From positions 558,001 to 622,000 of the forward strand of contig NZ_FMCQ01000002.1 in NCBI RefSeq assembly GCF_900091605.1: 64,000 bases of DNA, written 5' to 3'. Position numbers and translations under genes: made by a program. Below the pieces are notes generated by a model that was not told where the DNA came from, made no database searches, and saw only the letters and a list, made by a program, of their open reading frames with translations. This document shows, one piece after another, positions 24,367-32,775 of this stretch (position 1 is the first letter of the stretch; each line of letters starts with the position of its first letter). The stretch comes from Micromonospora tulbaghiae (GTDB taxonomy: Bacteria > Actinomycetota > Actinomycetes > Mycobacteriales > Micromonosporaceae).

Positions 24367-25937
24367 CAGCCACCTCCGGCGGAACGGGCGAGCGTACGGG
24401 CCTGCGCGGCGGCGGTCTCCGCGTCCTCGGCCGCCGGGGCGTGCAGGAAGTCGACGGTGCGGCCGCGCACCACGACGGCCCGGCCGGGCGCGGAGAGCAC
24501 CAGGTCACCTGCCGCGTGCACGGTGGTCAGCTCGGGACGCAGCTCGACGAAGCTGCCCGCGTCGGTGGCCAGCCGCAGCGTCCGCCCGTCGTCGTCGATC
24601 ACGATCGACTGGCCGGTGCCGGTCCGCATCGACCAGCGGCGCGAGCGCCCGGACACGATCCCCGCGTCGTACGGCTCGACCGCGCCGAACAGCGAACCGA
24701 GCACCACGCCCGAGGCCGGTTCGCCGCCGGGCAGCGCCACCAGCACGGTGTCGTCCGGGTCGGGCAGCGCGACGATCCCCTTGCCCCGGCCCGCGCCCGG
24801 GCAGAGCACCGCGAGCCAGCCGGCGTCCAGATCGCCGTACGCCGGGAGCGTCACCCGGGCCCGCCCCAGCCCGTCCGGGTCGTCGATGTCGGTGACGGTG
24901 CCGAGCGTGACAGTGGCCGGCGGGGGCGCGGCCGACGGCGGCGGGCCGGGCGGCGCCGTGGAGAAGCGGGTCAGGTGCCCGTCCGCGTCCACCGTGTGCA
25001 CCACCTCGGTGAGCACGTACACCCCGGCGACCGGCTCCGGGACGCCGGCGAGGGCGATGCGCCGGCCCGGCCGCAGCGCCGGGTCGCCCTCCGCGGTGCC
25101 CTCGGCGGTGACGAGTGCCGCCACCCGGGCGTCCAGCCCGGCCTGGGCCAGCGCGGCCAGCTCGTCGTCGCTGCGCCCGGGCTGGTCCACAGCGGTACGC
25201 ACACCGTCGGCGCCCACGTCGCCCGGGTCCGGGCGCAGCGGGATCCGCCGCCCGCTGCGCGCCTCGTCCGCCCGCTGGCCCAGCGGCTCGGCGCGTTGCG
25301 GATGCCAGCCGAGCACGGCGCACTCCGTGCCCGCCCGGTCCAGGTTCTCGGTGACGCGCAACGCGTGCACCGTCTCGCCGAGCGTCAACGGCAGCGGCTC
25401 CCCGTACCCGTCCAGCGTGAACAGCCGCAGCCGGTCACCGTCGACGCCCAGGTGCAGCCCGGCCCGCCCGGCCACCTCGCACAGCAGGTCCAGGTCGGTG
25501 TGCCGGTGCTGGAGCAGCCGGTCCAGGCGCGGCCCGTCGTCCTCGGCCGCCACGCTCAACCTCAGCCCGGCGCACAGCTCGCCGGCCAGCTCGGCGGCCG
25601 TCACCGACTCGAACACGCGCAGCTCCTGCCGCTTGCGCAGCCTGTGCAGCGGGTCGTACGCCCGGATCCGGGCCAGCGCGACGCCGTCACCGGCGTACTC
25701 CCGCTCGACGGCCGTCACCTCGCCGGTGAACAGCGCCTCCGGCTGCCCGTCGAGGCGTACGTCGACCGTGGCGCCGGGGCGTACCGGGGGGTCGAGAGGG
25801 CCCGCGCCGGGCGCGGCGGTGAGCGTCAGCTCGCACTGCGCCGGCCGGTCCAGCCGGGCGGCGACGCGGATGCCGCGCAGCCGGGCCGGGTCGGCCAGCG
25901 GCCGTCCGTCGACTGTCACCACGGCGGCCCGGTTCAC
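24366..25937 (-). CDS. VgrG-like spike protein
   Basis: A protein of 523 residues. The N-terminal two thirds are a gpD-like (phage late control D) fold: ALFTGEVTAVEREYAGDG, DPLHRLRKRQELRVF, LLQHRHTDLDLLCEVAGRAGLHLGVDGDRLRLF. A gpV-like OB domain follows at about residues 330-420 (TVTDIDDPDGLGRARVTLPAYGDLDAGWLAVLCPGAGRGKGIVALPDPDDTVLVAL, shown here only to locate it by its ends). The C-terminus is a short beta-helix. GTG at 25937 follows GGGAG with good spacing, and is preferred over an ATG at 26015 that would overlap the upstream gene. It should form the central spike. Confidence 0.88.
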   Translation of the reverse strand: MNRAAVVTVDGRPLADPARLRGIRVAARLDRPAQCELTLTAAPGAGPLDPPVRPGATVDVRLDGQPEALFTGEVTAVEREYAGDGVALARIRAYDPLHRLRKRQELRVFESVTAAELAGELCAGLRLSVAAEDDGPRLDRLLQHRHTDLDLLCEVAGRAGLHLGVDGDRLRLFTLDGYGEPLPLTLGETVHALRVTENLDRAGTECAVLGWHPQRAEPLGQRADEARSGRRIPLRPDPGDVGADGVRTAVDQPGRSDDELAALAQAGLDARVAALVTAEGTAEGDPALRPGRRIALAGVPEPVAGVYVLTEVVHTVDADGHLTRFSTAPPGPPPSAAPPPATVTLGTVTDIDDPDGLGRARVTLPAYGDLDAGWLAVLCPGAGRGKGIVALPDPDDTVLVALPGGEPASGVVLGSLFGAVEPYDAGIVSGRSRRWSMRTGTGQSIVIDDDGRTLRLATDAGSFVELRPELTTVHAAGDLVLSAPGRAVVVRGRTVDFLHAPAAEDAETAAAQARTLARSAGGG

Positions 25938-25986
25938 GGCGTGCTCCCGACGGCCGCTCGCCGCGCCGGGCTGGTCGCCTGGCGGG

Positions 25987-26745
25987 TCACGGCGTGCCTC
26001 CCGTGGTGACGGCATCCGGCGGGGACGTGAGGGCGCCGGCCGGGGGCACTGCGAGCGCGGTGCCGGCCGGCACGGTGAGCGGGTCGGTGATCCGGTTGTG
26101 TTCGGCGAGCAGCCGCCAGCGCAGCGGCGAGCCCAGCGCGTCGTGGGCGAGCAGGTCGAAGCGCACCCCGGACCAGCCCGGCTCGGCCGCGCCGTCCGCG
26201 GCGGCGACCACCGCCGACCCGGGCGCGACAGCGGGTGTGCTCGCCGCGGCCAGTTCCTCCTCGAACCCGGCGCGCGCCGCCTCCGCTCCCTCCGCGACGC
26301 GGACCAGCCTCAACCGCAGCCAGGACCGCCGGGGCGTACCGGTGAGGGTGAACGCGTCGAAGCGTTCCGCGATGGCCGTGATCACGCCGGGGACGTTCCA
26401 GGTCTTGCCCCAGACCAGGCGCACCAGCGGCGGGCGCAGCCAGCCGTGCTCTACCGCCGAGTTCTCGGCGAGCATCCACAGCGGCCGGGTCAGCGCGCGG
26501 ACGTCCTCGGGCCGGGCCGGGGACTCCACGAAGTCGACGTCGAAAAGCAGATCGAGGACCAGTTCGGTACGCCCGCCGCCGGTGAAGACGAGCGGATCGT
26601 CGGCCAGCCCTGCGCCGGTGAGCGGCCCGTCCGGCCCGCCGCGCGGGCGTACCCCGGCCAGCCGGGTCACCTGCACGGTCTCCGGGTTGAGCAGGCAGTC
26701 GACCCGGGTGCCGGACTCGTCCACGAGGAAGGCGACGCGCTCCAT
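25987..26745 (-). CDS. CIS_tube-like protein with LysM-like C-terminus (Afp7-type)
   Basis: A protein of 252 residues. The N-terminal 150 residues resemble the CIS_tube domain of Afp7-type proteins (FLVDESGTRVDCLLNPETV, ELVLDLLFDVDF, VWGKTWNVPGVITAIAERFDAFTLTGTPRR). The end is LysM-like (DLLAHDALGSPLRWRLLAEHN, DPLTVPAGTALAVPP). In characterised systems this protein bridges tube and spike. The start ATG overlaps the preceding stop by one base, which couples it to the disordered protein upstream. Confidence 0.82.
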   Translation of the reverse strand: MERVAFLVDESGTRVDCLLNPETVQVTRLAGVRPRGGPDGPLTGAGLADDPLVFTGGGRTELVLDLLFDVDFVESPARPEDVRALTRPLWMLAENSAVEHGWLRPPLVRLVWGKTWNVPGVITAIAERFDAFTLTGTPRRSWLRLRLVRVAEGAEAARAGFEEELAAASTPAVAPGSAVVAAADGAAEPGWSGVRFDLLAHDALGSPLRWRLLAEHNRITDPLTVPAGTALAVPPAGALTSPPDAVTTGGTP

Positions 26746-28265
26746 CAGTCACCCGCCTGTTCCCGGTCCAGCCGGGCCGTGTCACTCCACAGGGTGGCCC
26801 GCGTCGCCGGGGTCCACCACGCCGGCTCGCCCGGTAGTGCCGGCCACGGATCCGCGTGTGTGCTGCCGTCGGTCGCCCGGCCCGCGCCGACCGGGTTCGT
26901 CGTCCGGGTCGGGCCGGCGTCGTCCGGCAGCGCCGGCCACGGGCTGCCGGGCGTGGGCCGTGCGGGTCGCTGCCCCTGTCGCGCCCGGGACTCGCCGCCG
27001 GGTGCCGGGTCGTCCGGGTACGGCGAACCCGTGGCCCGCCCCGGGTGGTGGTCGACGTATCCACCCTCGGTCCCGCCGCGACCATGCGCCGATCCGGTTC
27101 GACCGCCCCTGGCGCCTGCGGCCGGTCCATGCGGTAACGACGGTGGCGCAGCCGCGAAGACGAGCGGGAGCACGTCCCCGTGATCGGGCGACAGGCCGGC
27201 CTCAGCCGCGTCATCCCGGTGCCGTGCCCGGCTTCGGCGGACCTGCGCGAGGTTCCGGAGCGCATCCACCCGAGCCGCGCCGGGGCCGGGCCACCGTTCA
27301 GGGGTGGACGGCGAGGCCGAGTCGCCGGACGTGGCGCGGCCCTGCGATCCGATCGTGTCACGACTGCTGTTCGGGCCCGTGCGCCTGTCAGCGCCGGTGG
27401 GCGTGCCGGTCCCTGCCTCTGTGGTCCGTCTGGTGCCGGCGGTCTCTGTGGTTGCGGCACCGGTGCCTGTGGCCGGTGTGCTGCGGATGCCTGATGTGCC
27501 GAGTACGTCCCACGACCCGGATCCATCGGCGATGCACGCCGATCTCGCCGAACCGGCCGGACCGTTTGACGCTACGCATCCGCAAACCGGAGCGCCCTCA
27601 CGTGACGTGGCGTCGTCCGGCCGCACCGTGTCGCCCGAGCGGCATCGAGCGCCCACTGTCGCCGGAGCGGTCTCCGACCCCGCCACGCCCTCCCCTCCAC
27701 CTGCCCGCGTGACCGCCGCTCCCGGCCGCGGCAGGGCCGCACCGCGTGCGAGCCGCCTCAAGGGCTCAGGCTTCTCAACTCCCGAGATGCCCGTCCCGCC
27801 TTCCAGGACCTGCGGAAGATCTTGGTAGGAATCGGCCCCTATGGGGGCCCTTTCGTACCAAGATCTCGACGGCGCACCGGGATCGGCCTCGTGGGGGGAG
27901 CGCGGTCGGGAACGGGACGTGCCGAAGCGGCCGGCCAGCAGCGCCTTCCAGCCTCGCCACAACCGCTCCACCGCACGTCGGCCCGTCCGGCTCCGTGGCA
28001 CCGGCGTCTGGCCCGGGCTGCCGCTCGCGGCCGAGTCGGTGAGAGGTTTGTGCTCGACGGGGGACGTGGACGGGGCAAGGTCGCGCAGGAGGCCCGGCGC
28101 GTGCGTCGCCACCAGGCGCCGCCAGTGCTCGGGCGGCTGACCGGGAGGGCGCGGAACGTCGTCCGGCGAGCCCGGTGCGTCCGGAGAACCCGGTGTGGAC
28201 AACCGGTCGGCGGTGGCCCGCAACGCGCGGGCCAGCCGGTCACGCGGTCGCCGGGGCGGCGGCAC
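26745..28265 (-). CDS. large disordered protein of the injection-system operon, unknown function
   Basis: A protein of 506 residues without a recognisable fold. It is rich in Pro, Gly, Ser, Thr and Arg, and is unlike its neighbours in base use: the stretch 27100-27700 has weaker third-position GC. The first 60 residues (PRDRLARALRATADRLSTPG, PPEHWRRLVATHAPGLL) look more ordered and may be the conserved part. A 50-bp palindrome inserted in frame encodes residues around SWYERAPIGADSYQDL. It overlaps the tube gene by 26 bases and the next gene by one. Position matches variable genes between tube and CIS_tube genes in other systems; it may be a scaffold or cargo, but this is not shown. Confidence 0.6.
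   Translation of the reverse strand: MPPPRRPRDRLARALRATADRLSTPGSPDAPGSPDDVPRPPGQPPEHWRRLVATHAPGLLRDLAPSTSPVEHKPLTDSAASGSPGQTPVPRSRTGRRAVERLWRGWKALLAGRFGTSRSRPRSPHEADPGAPSRSWYERAPIGADSYQDLPQVLEGGTGISGVEKPEPLRRLARGAALPRPGAAVTRAGGGEGVAGSETAPATVGARCRSGDTVRPDDATSREGAPVCGCVASNGPAGSARSACIADGSGSWDVLGTSGIRSTPATGTGAATTETAGTRRTTEAGTGTPTGADRRTGPNSSRDTIGSQGRATSGDSASPSTPERWPGPGAARVDALRNLAQVRRSRARHRDDAAEAGLSPDHGDVLPLVFAAAPPSLPHGPAAGARGGRTGSAHGRGGTEGGYVDHHPGRATGSPYPDDPAPGGESRARQGQRPARPTPGSPWPALPDDAGPTRTTNPVGAGRATDGSTHADPWPALPGEPAWWTPATRATLWSDTARLDREQAGD
27817..27866. repeat. 50-bp imperfect palindrome inside a coding sequence
   Basis: AGATCTTGGTA at 27817-27827 and its exact complement at 27856-27866 form an 11-bp stem. 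An inner GGCCCC/GGGGCC pair (27834-27839 and 27844-27849) caps it. The unit has little in common with the flanking sequence and stays in frame, so it looks like an inserted REP-like element. I see no second copy in this window. Confidence 0.75.
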
Positions 28266-28722
28266 CGCCGGCCTCCAGCTCCAGGCCCTCGTACGCCAGG
28301 GTCAGCGCCTCGATGGCGATCTCCTGCGACAGCGTGTTCAGGTGCGCGCCCCGCCACCGGGTCGGCCAAGCGTTGATCATGTTCCAGCGCAGCACCTCGG
28401 CGGTGCCGGCCGGGTCCAGCAGCACCACCGACACGTTGCGCCGGTTGACGGTGCCCTTCGCCGCCGCGTTCACCCAGTCCCACAGCTCCCGCGAGCTGGT
28501 CAGGCCGAAGTGGAGGGTGACCGGGGCGTACTCGACCTGGCCGGGCACGGCCCGGATGCGCTCGTTGCCCGCCTCCCGGTACGACAGCGCCGGTATCGCC
28601 ACCTCGAAGCCGCTGACCTCGGTGAAGTGCCCGTTGGTGATGCCGTTGATCAGCAGCTTGAAGTGGTACGCCCGGTACGGGTCGACGGGTGCTCCCGGCT
28701 GCGGCGTCGCAGTGGTGGGCAT
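28240..28722 (-). CDS. contractile tail tube protein (T4 gp19 family, Afp1-like)
   Basis: A protein of 160 residues with the family's hallmark start DPYRAYHFKLLINGITNGHFTEVSGFEV, then REAGNERIRAVPGQVEYAPVTL and the ending AIEALTLAYEGLELE. This size and pattern match the inner tube (Hcp/gp19-like) of contractile injection systems. It should stack as hexamers inside the sheath. It lies one base after the sheath stop, with only a single tube gene present in the operon, where several systems carry two or three. Confidence 0.95.
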   Translation of the reverse strand: MPTTATPQPGAPVDPYRAYHFKLLINGITNGHFTEVSGFEVAIPALSYREAGNERIRAVPGQVEYAPVTLHFGLTSSRELWDWVNAAAKGTVNRRNVSVVLLDPAGTAEVLRWNMINAWPTRWRGAHLNTLSQEIAIEALTLAYEGLELEAGGAAAPATA

Positions 28723-28723
28723 G

Positions 28724-29998
28724 TCAGCCTCCGATCGTCTCGGTCTCGGTGCCGCCGGCCCACTGGCTCAGCTTGAACACCACGAACTCCGCGGGCTTGA
28801 CCACCGCGATGCCGATGTGCGCCACCACCATTCCGGCGTCGCGTACGTCGGCCGGGTTGGTTTCCTCGTCGCACTTGACGAAGAACGCCTCCTCGGGCGT
28901 ACGGCCGAGCAGCGCGCCGTCGCGCCACACCCGGGTGAGGAACGCCCCGATGTCGCGGCGGATCGAGCGCCACAGCGTGAAGTCGTTGGGCTCGAACACC
29001 ATCCAGCGGGTGCCGCCCGCGATGGCCTGCTCGATGGAGATGGACAGCCTGCGCACGTTCAGGTAGCGCCACTCGCTGGCCTCGGCGGCGAGCGTACGGG
29101 CGCCCCACAGCCGGATGCCCTCCCCGGCGAAGAAGCGGATCACGTTGACGCCCTTGGGGTTGAGCACGTCGTGCTCGGGCCGGGTCACCCGGTACGCGAG
29201 GTCGACCGCGCCGCGTACCGGCTCGTTGGCGGGCGCCTTGTGCACGCCGCGCAGCGCGTCGGTGCGGGCCCAGATGCCGGCGACGTGCCCGCTCGGCGGG
29301 GTGAGCACGAGCTCGCCGCTGAGCGGGTCGCGGACCCGGATCCACGGGAAGTAGAAGGTGGCGAAGTCCGACTGCCGGGGCCGGTCGCCGCCGGTGCCGG
29401 GCGGCTCGCCGTCGCCGTCGCCCGGCGTACCCTCGGCGGGCTTGTCGGCCGACGCGGCGGACCCGGCCGACCCGGCCGACCCGGACGAGGCGGACCTGGC
29501 CGGCTTGCCGGGGGTGGCGACGCGGGTGAGCCGGGAGACGTCGGTGACCTCCGGCGGCGGGTCGCAGATCGCCACCATGGTGCGCAGCCGCTCGGCCATG
29601 CTGATCAGGGCCTCGTGCGAGACCGGGTCGTGGTAGCCGGGCGCGGCCAGGATGGAGATCTCGTCGATCGCCTCCAGCAGTTGCAGGCCGCCGCGCCGGC
29701 CGCCGGTGCCGGTGAGCTGGCCGCCCTCACCGACGTTGACCACCCAGCAGCGGGTGCCGCCGTTGTCCAGGAAGCCGAACACGGCGCGGGCCAGCGGGGT
29801 GCTCTCCAGGTGCTCGCCGTCGGCGTACAGCCGCAGGAACTCGGTCCAGCTGTTCACCGCCAGCGCCTCGCCGACGTGGGCGGCGCGGTCGGGCGCGACC
29901 CCGACGAACGCGGCGGTGCTCATGCCGACCGGCCCGATCGGGCGGGCCCCGCTGGGCACCTCCTCGACGTAGATGCCGGGGGAGAAGTAGGTGGGCAT
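28724..29998 (-). CDS. contractile tail sheath protein
   Basis: A protein of 424 residues. The N-terminal FSPGIYVEEVPSGARPIGPVGMSTAAFVG and C-terminal EAFFVKCDEETNPADVRDAGMVVAHIGIAVVKPAEFVVFKLSQ are classic for phage and eCIS sheath proteins. In this window both are given only to place the domain ends. Residues 172-215 form a Gly/Ser/Pro linker unlike the rest, perhaps a surface insertion. GGAGGACCG precedes ATG 29998. One sheath gene is present. It should wrap the tube and contract on firing. Confidence 0.96.
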   Translation of the reverse strand: MPTYFSPGIYVEEVPSGARPIGPVGMSTAAFVGVAPDRAAHVGEALAVNSWTEFLRLYADGEHLESTPLARAVFGFLDNGGTRCWVVNVGEGGQLTGTGGRRGGLQLLEAIDEISILAAPGYHDPVSHEALISMAERLRTMVAICDPPPEVTDVSRLTRVATPGKPARSASSGSAGSAGSAASADKPAEGTPGDGDGEPPGTGGDRPRQSDFATFYFPWIRVRDPLSGELVLTPPSGHVAGIWARTDALRGVHKAPANEPVRGAVDLAYRVTRPEHDVLNPKGVNVIRFFAGEGIRLWGARTLAAEASEWRYLNVRRLSISIEQAIAGGTRWMVFEPNDFTLWRSIRRDIGAFLTRVWRDGALLGRTPEEAFFVKCDEETNPADVRDAGMVVAHIGIAVVKPAEFVVFKLSQWAGGTETETIGG

Positions 29999-30015
29999 CG
30001 GTCCTCCTCGGGACG

Positions 30016-30696
30016 TCAGTCGGGGGCGCGGACGACGATCAGGTGGTCGCCCTCCGGATCGAGTTCGGCGGTGTGGACGCGCCCCGCGCCGATCAGCCGG
30101 ATCCGCACCGGGGAGTCCGGCGCGTCGGGGTCGTGCGGCACGCCGGCCAGCCGGAACCGGCCGGCGGCGTCGGTCTCGGTGGCCTGGGCGGTGCCCACCA
30201 GCTCCACCCGGACGGCTGCGAGCGGCTGGTCCTGCGGCCCGACCACCCGCCCGTCGAGCGTGCGCATGCCGAGCTGCCGCAGCCGCAGCGGCTGCCGTAC
30301 CGGCGGCGCGACCGGGACCGGCCGCTCCACCCGGGCGGGCGCGTCCAACAGCAGCGCGGGCCGGGGCGCCACGCCGAGCGCCCGCCACAGCGCCGGGTCG
30401 CCGGCGGCCAGCACCAGCTCCGGCCGGCCCGCCGTCGTGGCGGCGGCGAGCACCCGGTCCAGCGCCGGCAGCGCCGCCGGCCCGCCGCCCGCGACCAGCA
30501 GGCGGACCACGAACCGGTACGGCTCGCGGGCCGCGCCGCCGGTCGCGGTCTGCCGGGCCGGCCGTAGCTCCAGCGGCCAGACCGTGAGGCCGCCGTCGGG
30601 GTCGTCGCGCGGCGGACCGACCGGTACGGGTTCACCCGCCGCCCCGGCCAGCCAGCTCGCGACGTCCGCGACGGCCGCCTCGATCGCGCCGGTCAT
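30016..30696 (-). CDS. DUF4255-type sheath terminator (Afp16/Pvc16-like) with Ig-like C-terminus
   Basis: A protein of 226 residues. The first 150 residues resemble the Pvc16 N-terminal (DUF4255) domain, which caps the distal end of the tube and sheath: AIEAAVADVASWLA, TVWPLELRPARQ, YRFVVRLLVAGGG. The C-terminal 75 residues look like a carboxypeptidase-regulatory beta-sandwich (TLDGRVVGPQDQPLAAVRVELVGTAQATETDAAGRFRLAG region). ATG overlaps the stop of the upstream membrane protein. It directly precedes the sheath gene, a common order. Confidence 0.78.
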   Translation of the reverse strand: MTGAIEAAVADVASWLAGAAGEPVPVGPPRDDPDGGLTVWPLELRPARQTATGGAAREPYRFVVRLLVAGGGPAALPALDRVLAAATTAGRPELVLAAGDPALWRALGVAPRPALLLDAPARVERPVPVAPPVRQPLRLRQLGMRTLDGRVVGPQDQPLAAVRVELVGTAQATETDAAGRFRLAGVPHDPDAPDSPVRIRLIGAGRVHTAELDPEGDHLIVVRAPD

Positions 30697-31301
30697 CGCG
30701 GTGGCGTCCCCTGGATCCGGTACGCGATGGCCTCGTTCCAGACGTGCGGGTAGACGCCGATCTCGAAGTAGCGGGTGAACCGGTTGATCGGCGCGTTGGT
30801 GTGGTCGTGCCAGAGCAGCCACACCGGGGCGACGGTGAACAGCACGTAGTTGAGCGCCACCAGCGGCAGGTAGAACGGGCCGAGCAGCCGGGCCTGGAAC
30901 ACGTGTACGTCCTCGTGCCGCTGGATGCCGGGGCTGGACCCGGCGCAGACCGTACCGATCGTGGTCGCGTACCGGGGGGAGACGCCCTCGACCACGTTGA
31001 CCCGGCCGCTGCCGGCCGAGACGATCCGGTCGAGCTGGTGGCCGAAGACCAGGTGCAGGGCCAGGAACAACGCCCCGGCGAACGTGTTGAGCAGGCTCCA
31101 GGTGTGGTCGACCACGAAGAGGAAGATCCCCTTCGGGTCGGCGCCGTACGTGCCGGCGGACGCGGACGCCCAGCCGAAGGGCGCGCCGAGGAGCAGGCCG
31201 ACGACCGCGCCGACCAGCAGGCCGACGGTGCCGGCGGCGAGTTGCCCGAGGACGGCGCCGAAGACGACCTGGAGGGCCGCGCTGAGGATGCCGAAGATCA
31301 T
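30693..31301 (-). CDS. membrane protein with HExxH motif, injection-system operon
   Basis: A protein of 202 residues. Two or three hydrophobic segments lie at residues 1-45 (with Gly zipper-like GLLVGAVVGLLLGAPFG) and 60-87, and another at 141-165. A zinc-binding-type HExxH motif, H129-E130-D-V-H133, is followed by VFQARLLGPFYLP, a context I recall from membrane proteins with HExxHxxQ. The presence of a third ligand is not proven. It is coupled to the DUF4255 gene by ATGA and preceded by AGAGAGGTGACC. It may be a membrane protease or a catalytically silent anchor. Confidence 0.75.
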   Translation of the reverse strand: MIFGILSAALQVVFGAVLGQLAAGTVGLLVGAVVGLLLGAPFGWASASAGTYGADPKGIFLFVVDHTWSLLNTFAGALFLALHLVFGHQLDRIVSAGSGRVNVVEGVSPRYATTIGTVCAGSSPGIQRHEDVHVFQARLLGPFYLPLVALNYVLFTVAPVWLLWHDHTNAPINRFTRYFEIGVYPHVWNEAIAYRIQGTPPR

Positions 31302-31314
31302 GGGGTCACCTCTC

Positions 31315-31659
31315 TCAGACCCAGGAGCGGACGAAGCGGGGCTCGTGCCCCTGGGCGAGCTGGGTCGGCGACGCCTGCGTCGCCTGCCGGTTACCAGGGG
31401 GGAGTTGGTTGACGCCGAGCGCGGCGGAGAAGATCACCAGCCCGTTGAAGAACGCGATGACCCACTTCTCCGGGCCGGCGTCGGTGGCGAACGCGGCGGT
31501 CAGGTACGACAGCAGGAGCGCGAAGCCCAGCGCGATCCACTTGCGCGCCTTGTCGCCGCTCGGGCCGATCAGCCCGCCGATGACGTTGGTGGCGAGCAGG
31601 GTGGCGGCGCTGGCGCCGGTGAGGCTGCCCAGGGCGGCCCAGGTGAAGAGATCGTTCAC
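31315..31659 (-). CDS. small membrane protein, holin-like, first gene of injection-system operon
   Basis: A protein of 114 residues with hydrophobic segments at about 5-30, 42-60 and 66-84. A soluble tail with basic residues ends the protein. The size and topology resemble holins, but no motif confirms this. GTG 31659 follows GGGGGATCGCC. It is the first gene of the leftward operon, 13 bases upstream of the HExxH membrane protein. The role is unknown; membrane passage or anchoring of the particle is possible. Confidence 0.7.
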   Translation of the reverse strand: MNDLFTWAALGSLTGASAATLLATNVIGGLIGPSGDKARKWIALGFALLLSYLTAAFATDAGPEKWVIAFFNGLVIFSAALGVNQLPPGNRQATQASPTQLAQGHEPRFVRSWV

Positions 31660-31802
31660 GGCGATCCCCCTCTTTCCACTGTGCGGTGGTGCGGTCGGGG
31701 TGGGTGGTGCGGCGGCGCCCGGGGTGCGTACCCCGGGTTCCGCCCGTGTGGTGGTGGGCCGTCGGCGCGGGCGCCGTCGGTGGTCGGAGGGTCCGGCCGG
31801 GC

Positions 31803-32630
31803 TCAGGCCGGCGGACCGGCGGGAGGTGCCGGCGCGGCCGGGGCGCCGGGTGCGGGCGGGGCGCCGGTGCCGGCCGGGACCGGACCTGTGGTCGTCGCCG
31901 CGGGTGGAACGGCTCCGCGGGAGCGCCGCCGCACCAGCAGCACGACCGCCACGGCGACGACCAGCAGCAGGACGACCACGGCGGCGACGACCGGCAGCCA
32001 GGGGAAGGAACCGTTCCCGGTCACCACGGCGGCCGGGCTGGTGGCGGGCGGCGGGGGAGCCTGGGCGACGGCACGCAACTCGGCCGGCTTCGGCTGGTTG
32101 GCGACCACCTTCCAGCTGACCGAGCGTCCGGTGACAGTGCCGTTGGTGTCGAGCACCCGGCCGGGGAACGTCACCGAGATCTCGAACGCCATCAAGGTCA
32201 TGAACGCCTGTTGCTGGCGCGGATCCTGCTGCCCGAACTTGCCGCCGTATTTATTCGGGTCCAGCGGGAGCGAGAAGCGAATGAGATCCTCGTCCCGGAC
32301 AAGATTCACACTTTCGCTCGTGAATTGCGCCAGTGGCGTTTTCCGGTACGTGATCTGAATGCCGTACGAGGTGGCGTCCTCGTACCGGGTCTCCGCTCCA
32401 GGCGGAAGTGAGGGAATGTTCGGCCGCAGTTCGGCGAACGCCACCGCCGGGTCCGGGTTCCGCTGCTTGAGCACGGACTTCGGTGCGGTGAGCAGGAGCT
32501 GACCGGAGACCGTGTCGTCGTCGTTCACGGTCAGCCCGAGGTTGAGCTGCATGCAGCCGCTCAATATCGCCACGAGGGCGAGACACACCGCGAGGCCGAA
32601 TGAGCGGCTGCGGCGGAGTCTCGTATTCAT
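31803..32630 (-). CDS. LppM-domain lipoprotein with C-terminal membrane helix
   Basis: A protein of 275 residues. The signal ends in AILSGC (Cys at residue 26), followed by MQLNLGLTVNDDDTVSGQLLL, typical of the LppM family of actinobacterial cell-envelope lipoproteins. A membrane helix lies at about residues 212-234 (FPWLPVVAAVVVLLLVVAVAVVLL), with a proline-rich cytoplasmic tail. It is not overlapped by the injection-system genes and probably has its own promoter in 32631-32775. In mycobacteria the family affects phagosome interaction; the role in soil actinomycetes is unknown. Confidence 0.85.
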   Translation of the reverse strand: MNTRLRRSRSFGLAVCLALVAILSGCMQLNLGLTVNDDDTVSGQLLLTAPKSVLKQRNPDPAVAFAELRPNIPSLPPGAETRYEDATSYGIQITYRKTPLAQFTSESVNLVRDEDLIRFSLPLDPNKYGGKFGQQDPRQQQAFMTLMAFEISVTFPGRVLDTNGTVTGRSVSWKVVANQPKPAELRAVAQAPPPPATSPAAVVTGNGSFPWLPVVAAVVVLLLVVAVAVVLLVRRRSRGAVPPAATTTGPVPAGTGAPPAPGAPAAPAPPAGPPA

Positions 32631-32775
32631 GCGGCAAGTGTGAGCGCCCGCGCCGGGCGCGACAGTCAGCGATCAGCCGCCTTCGTGTCGCCGATCTTAC
32701 CCGCCGTCTCTCCCATTCGGACGACCCCCGGAAACCGTCGCGCTCGATATTCTGAAGTTTTGTGTCCGGGCGCTT

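Noticed and set aside
18076..31659. Prophage
   Set aside because: No integrase, terminase, portal, capsid or lysis module is present; gene order fits a contractile injection system.
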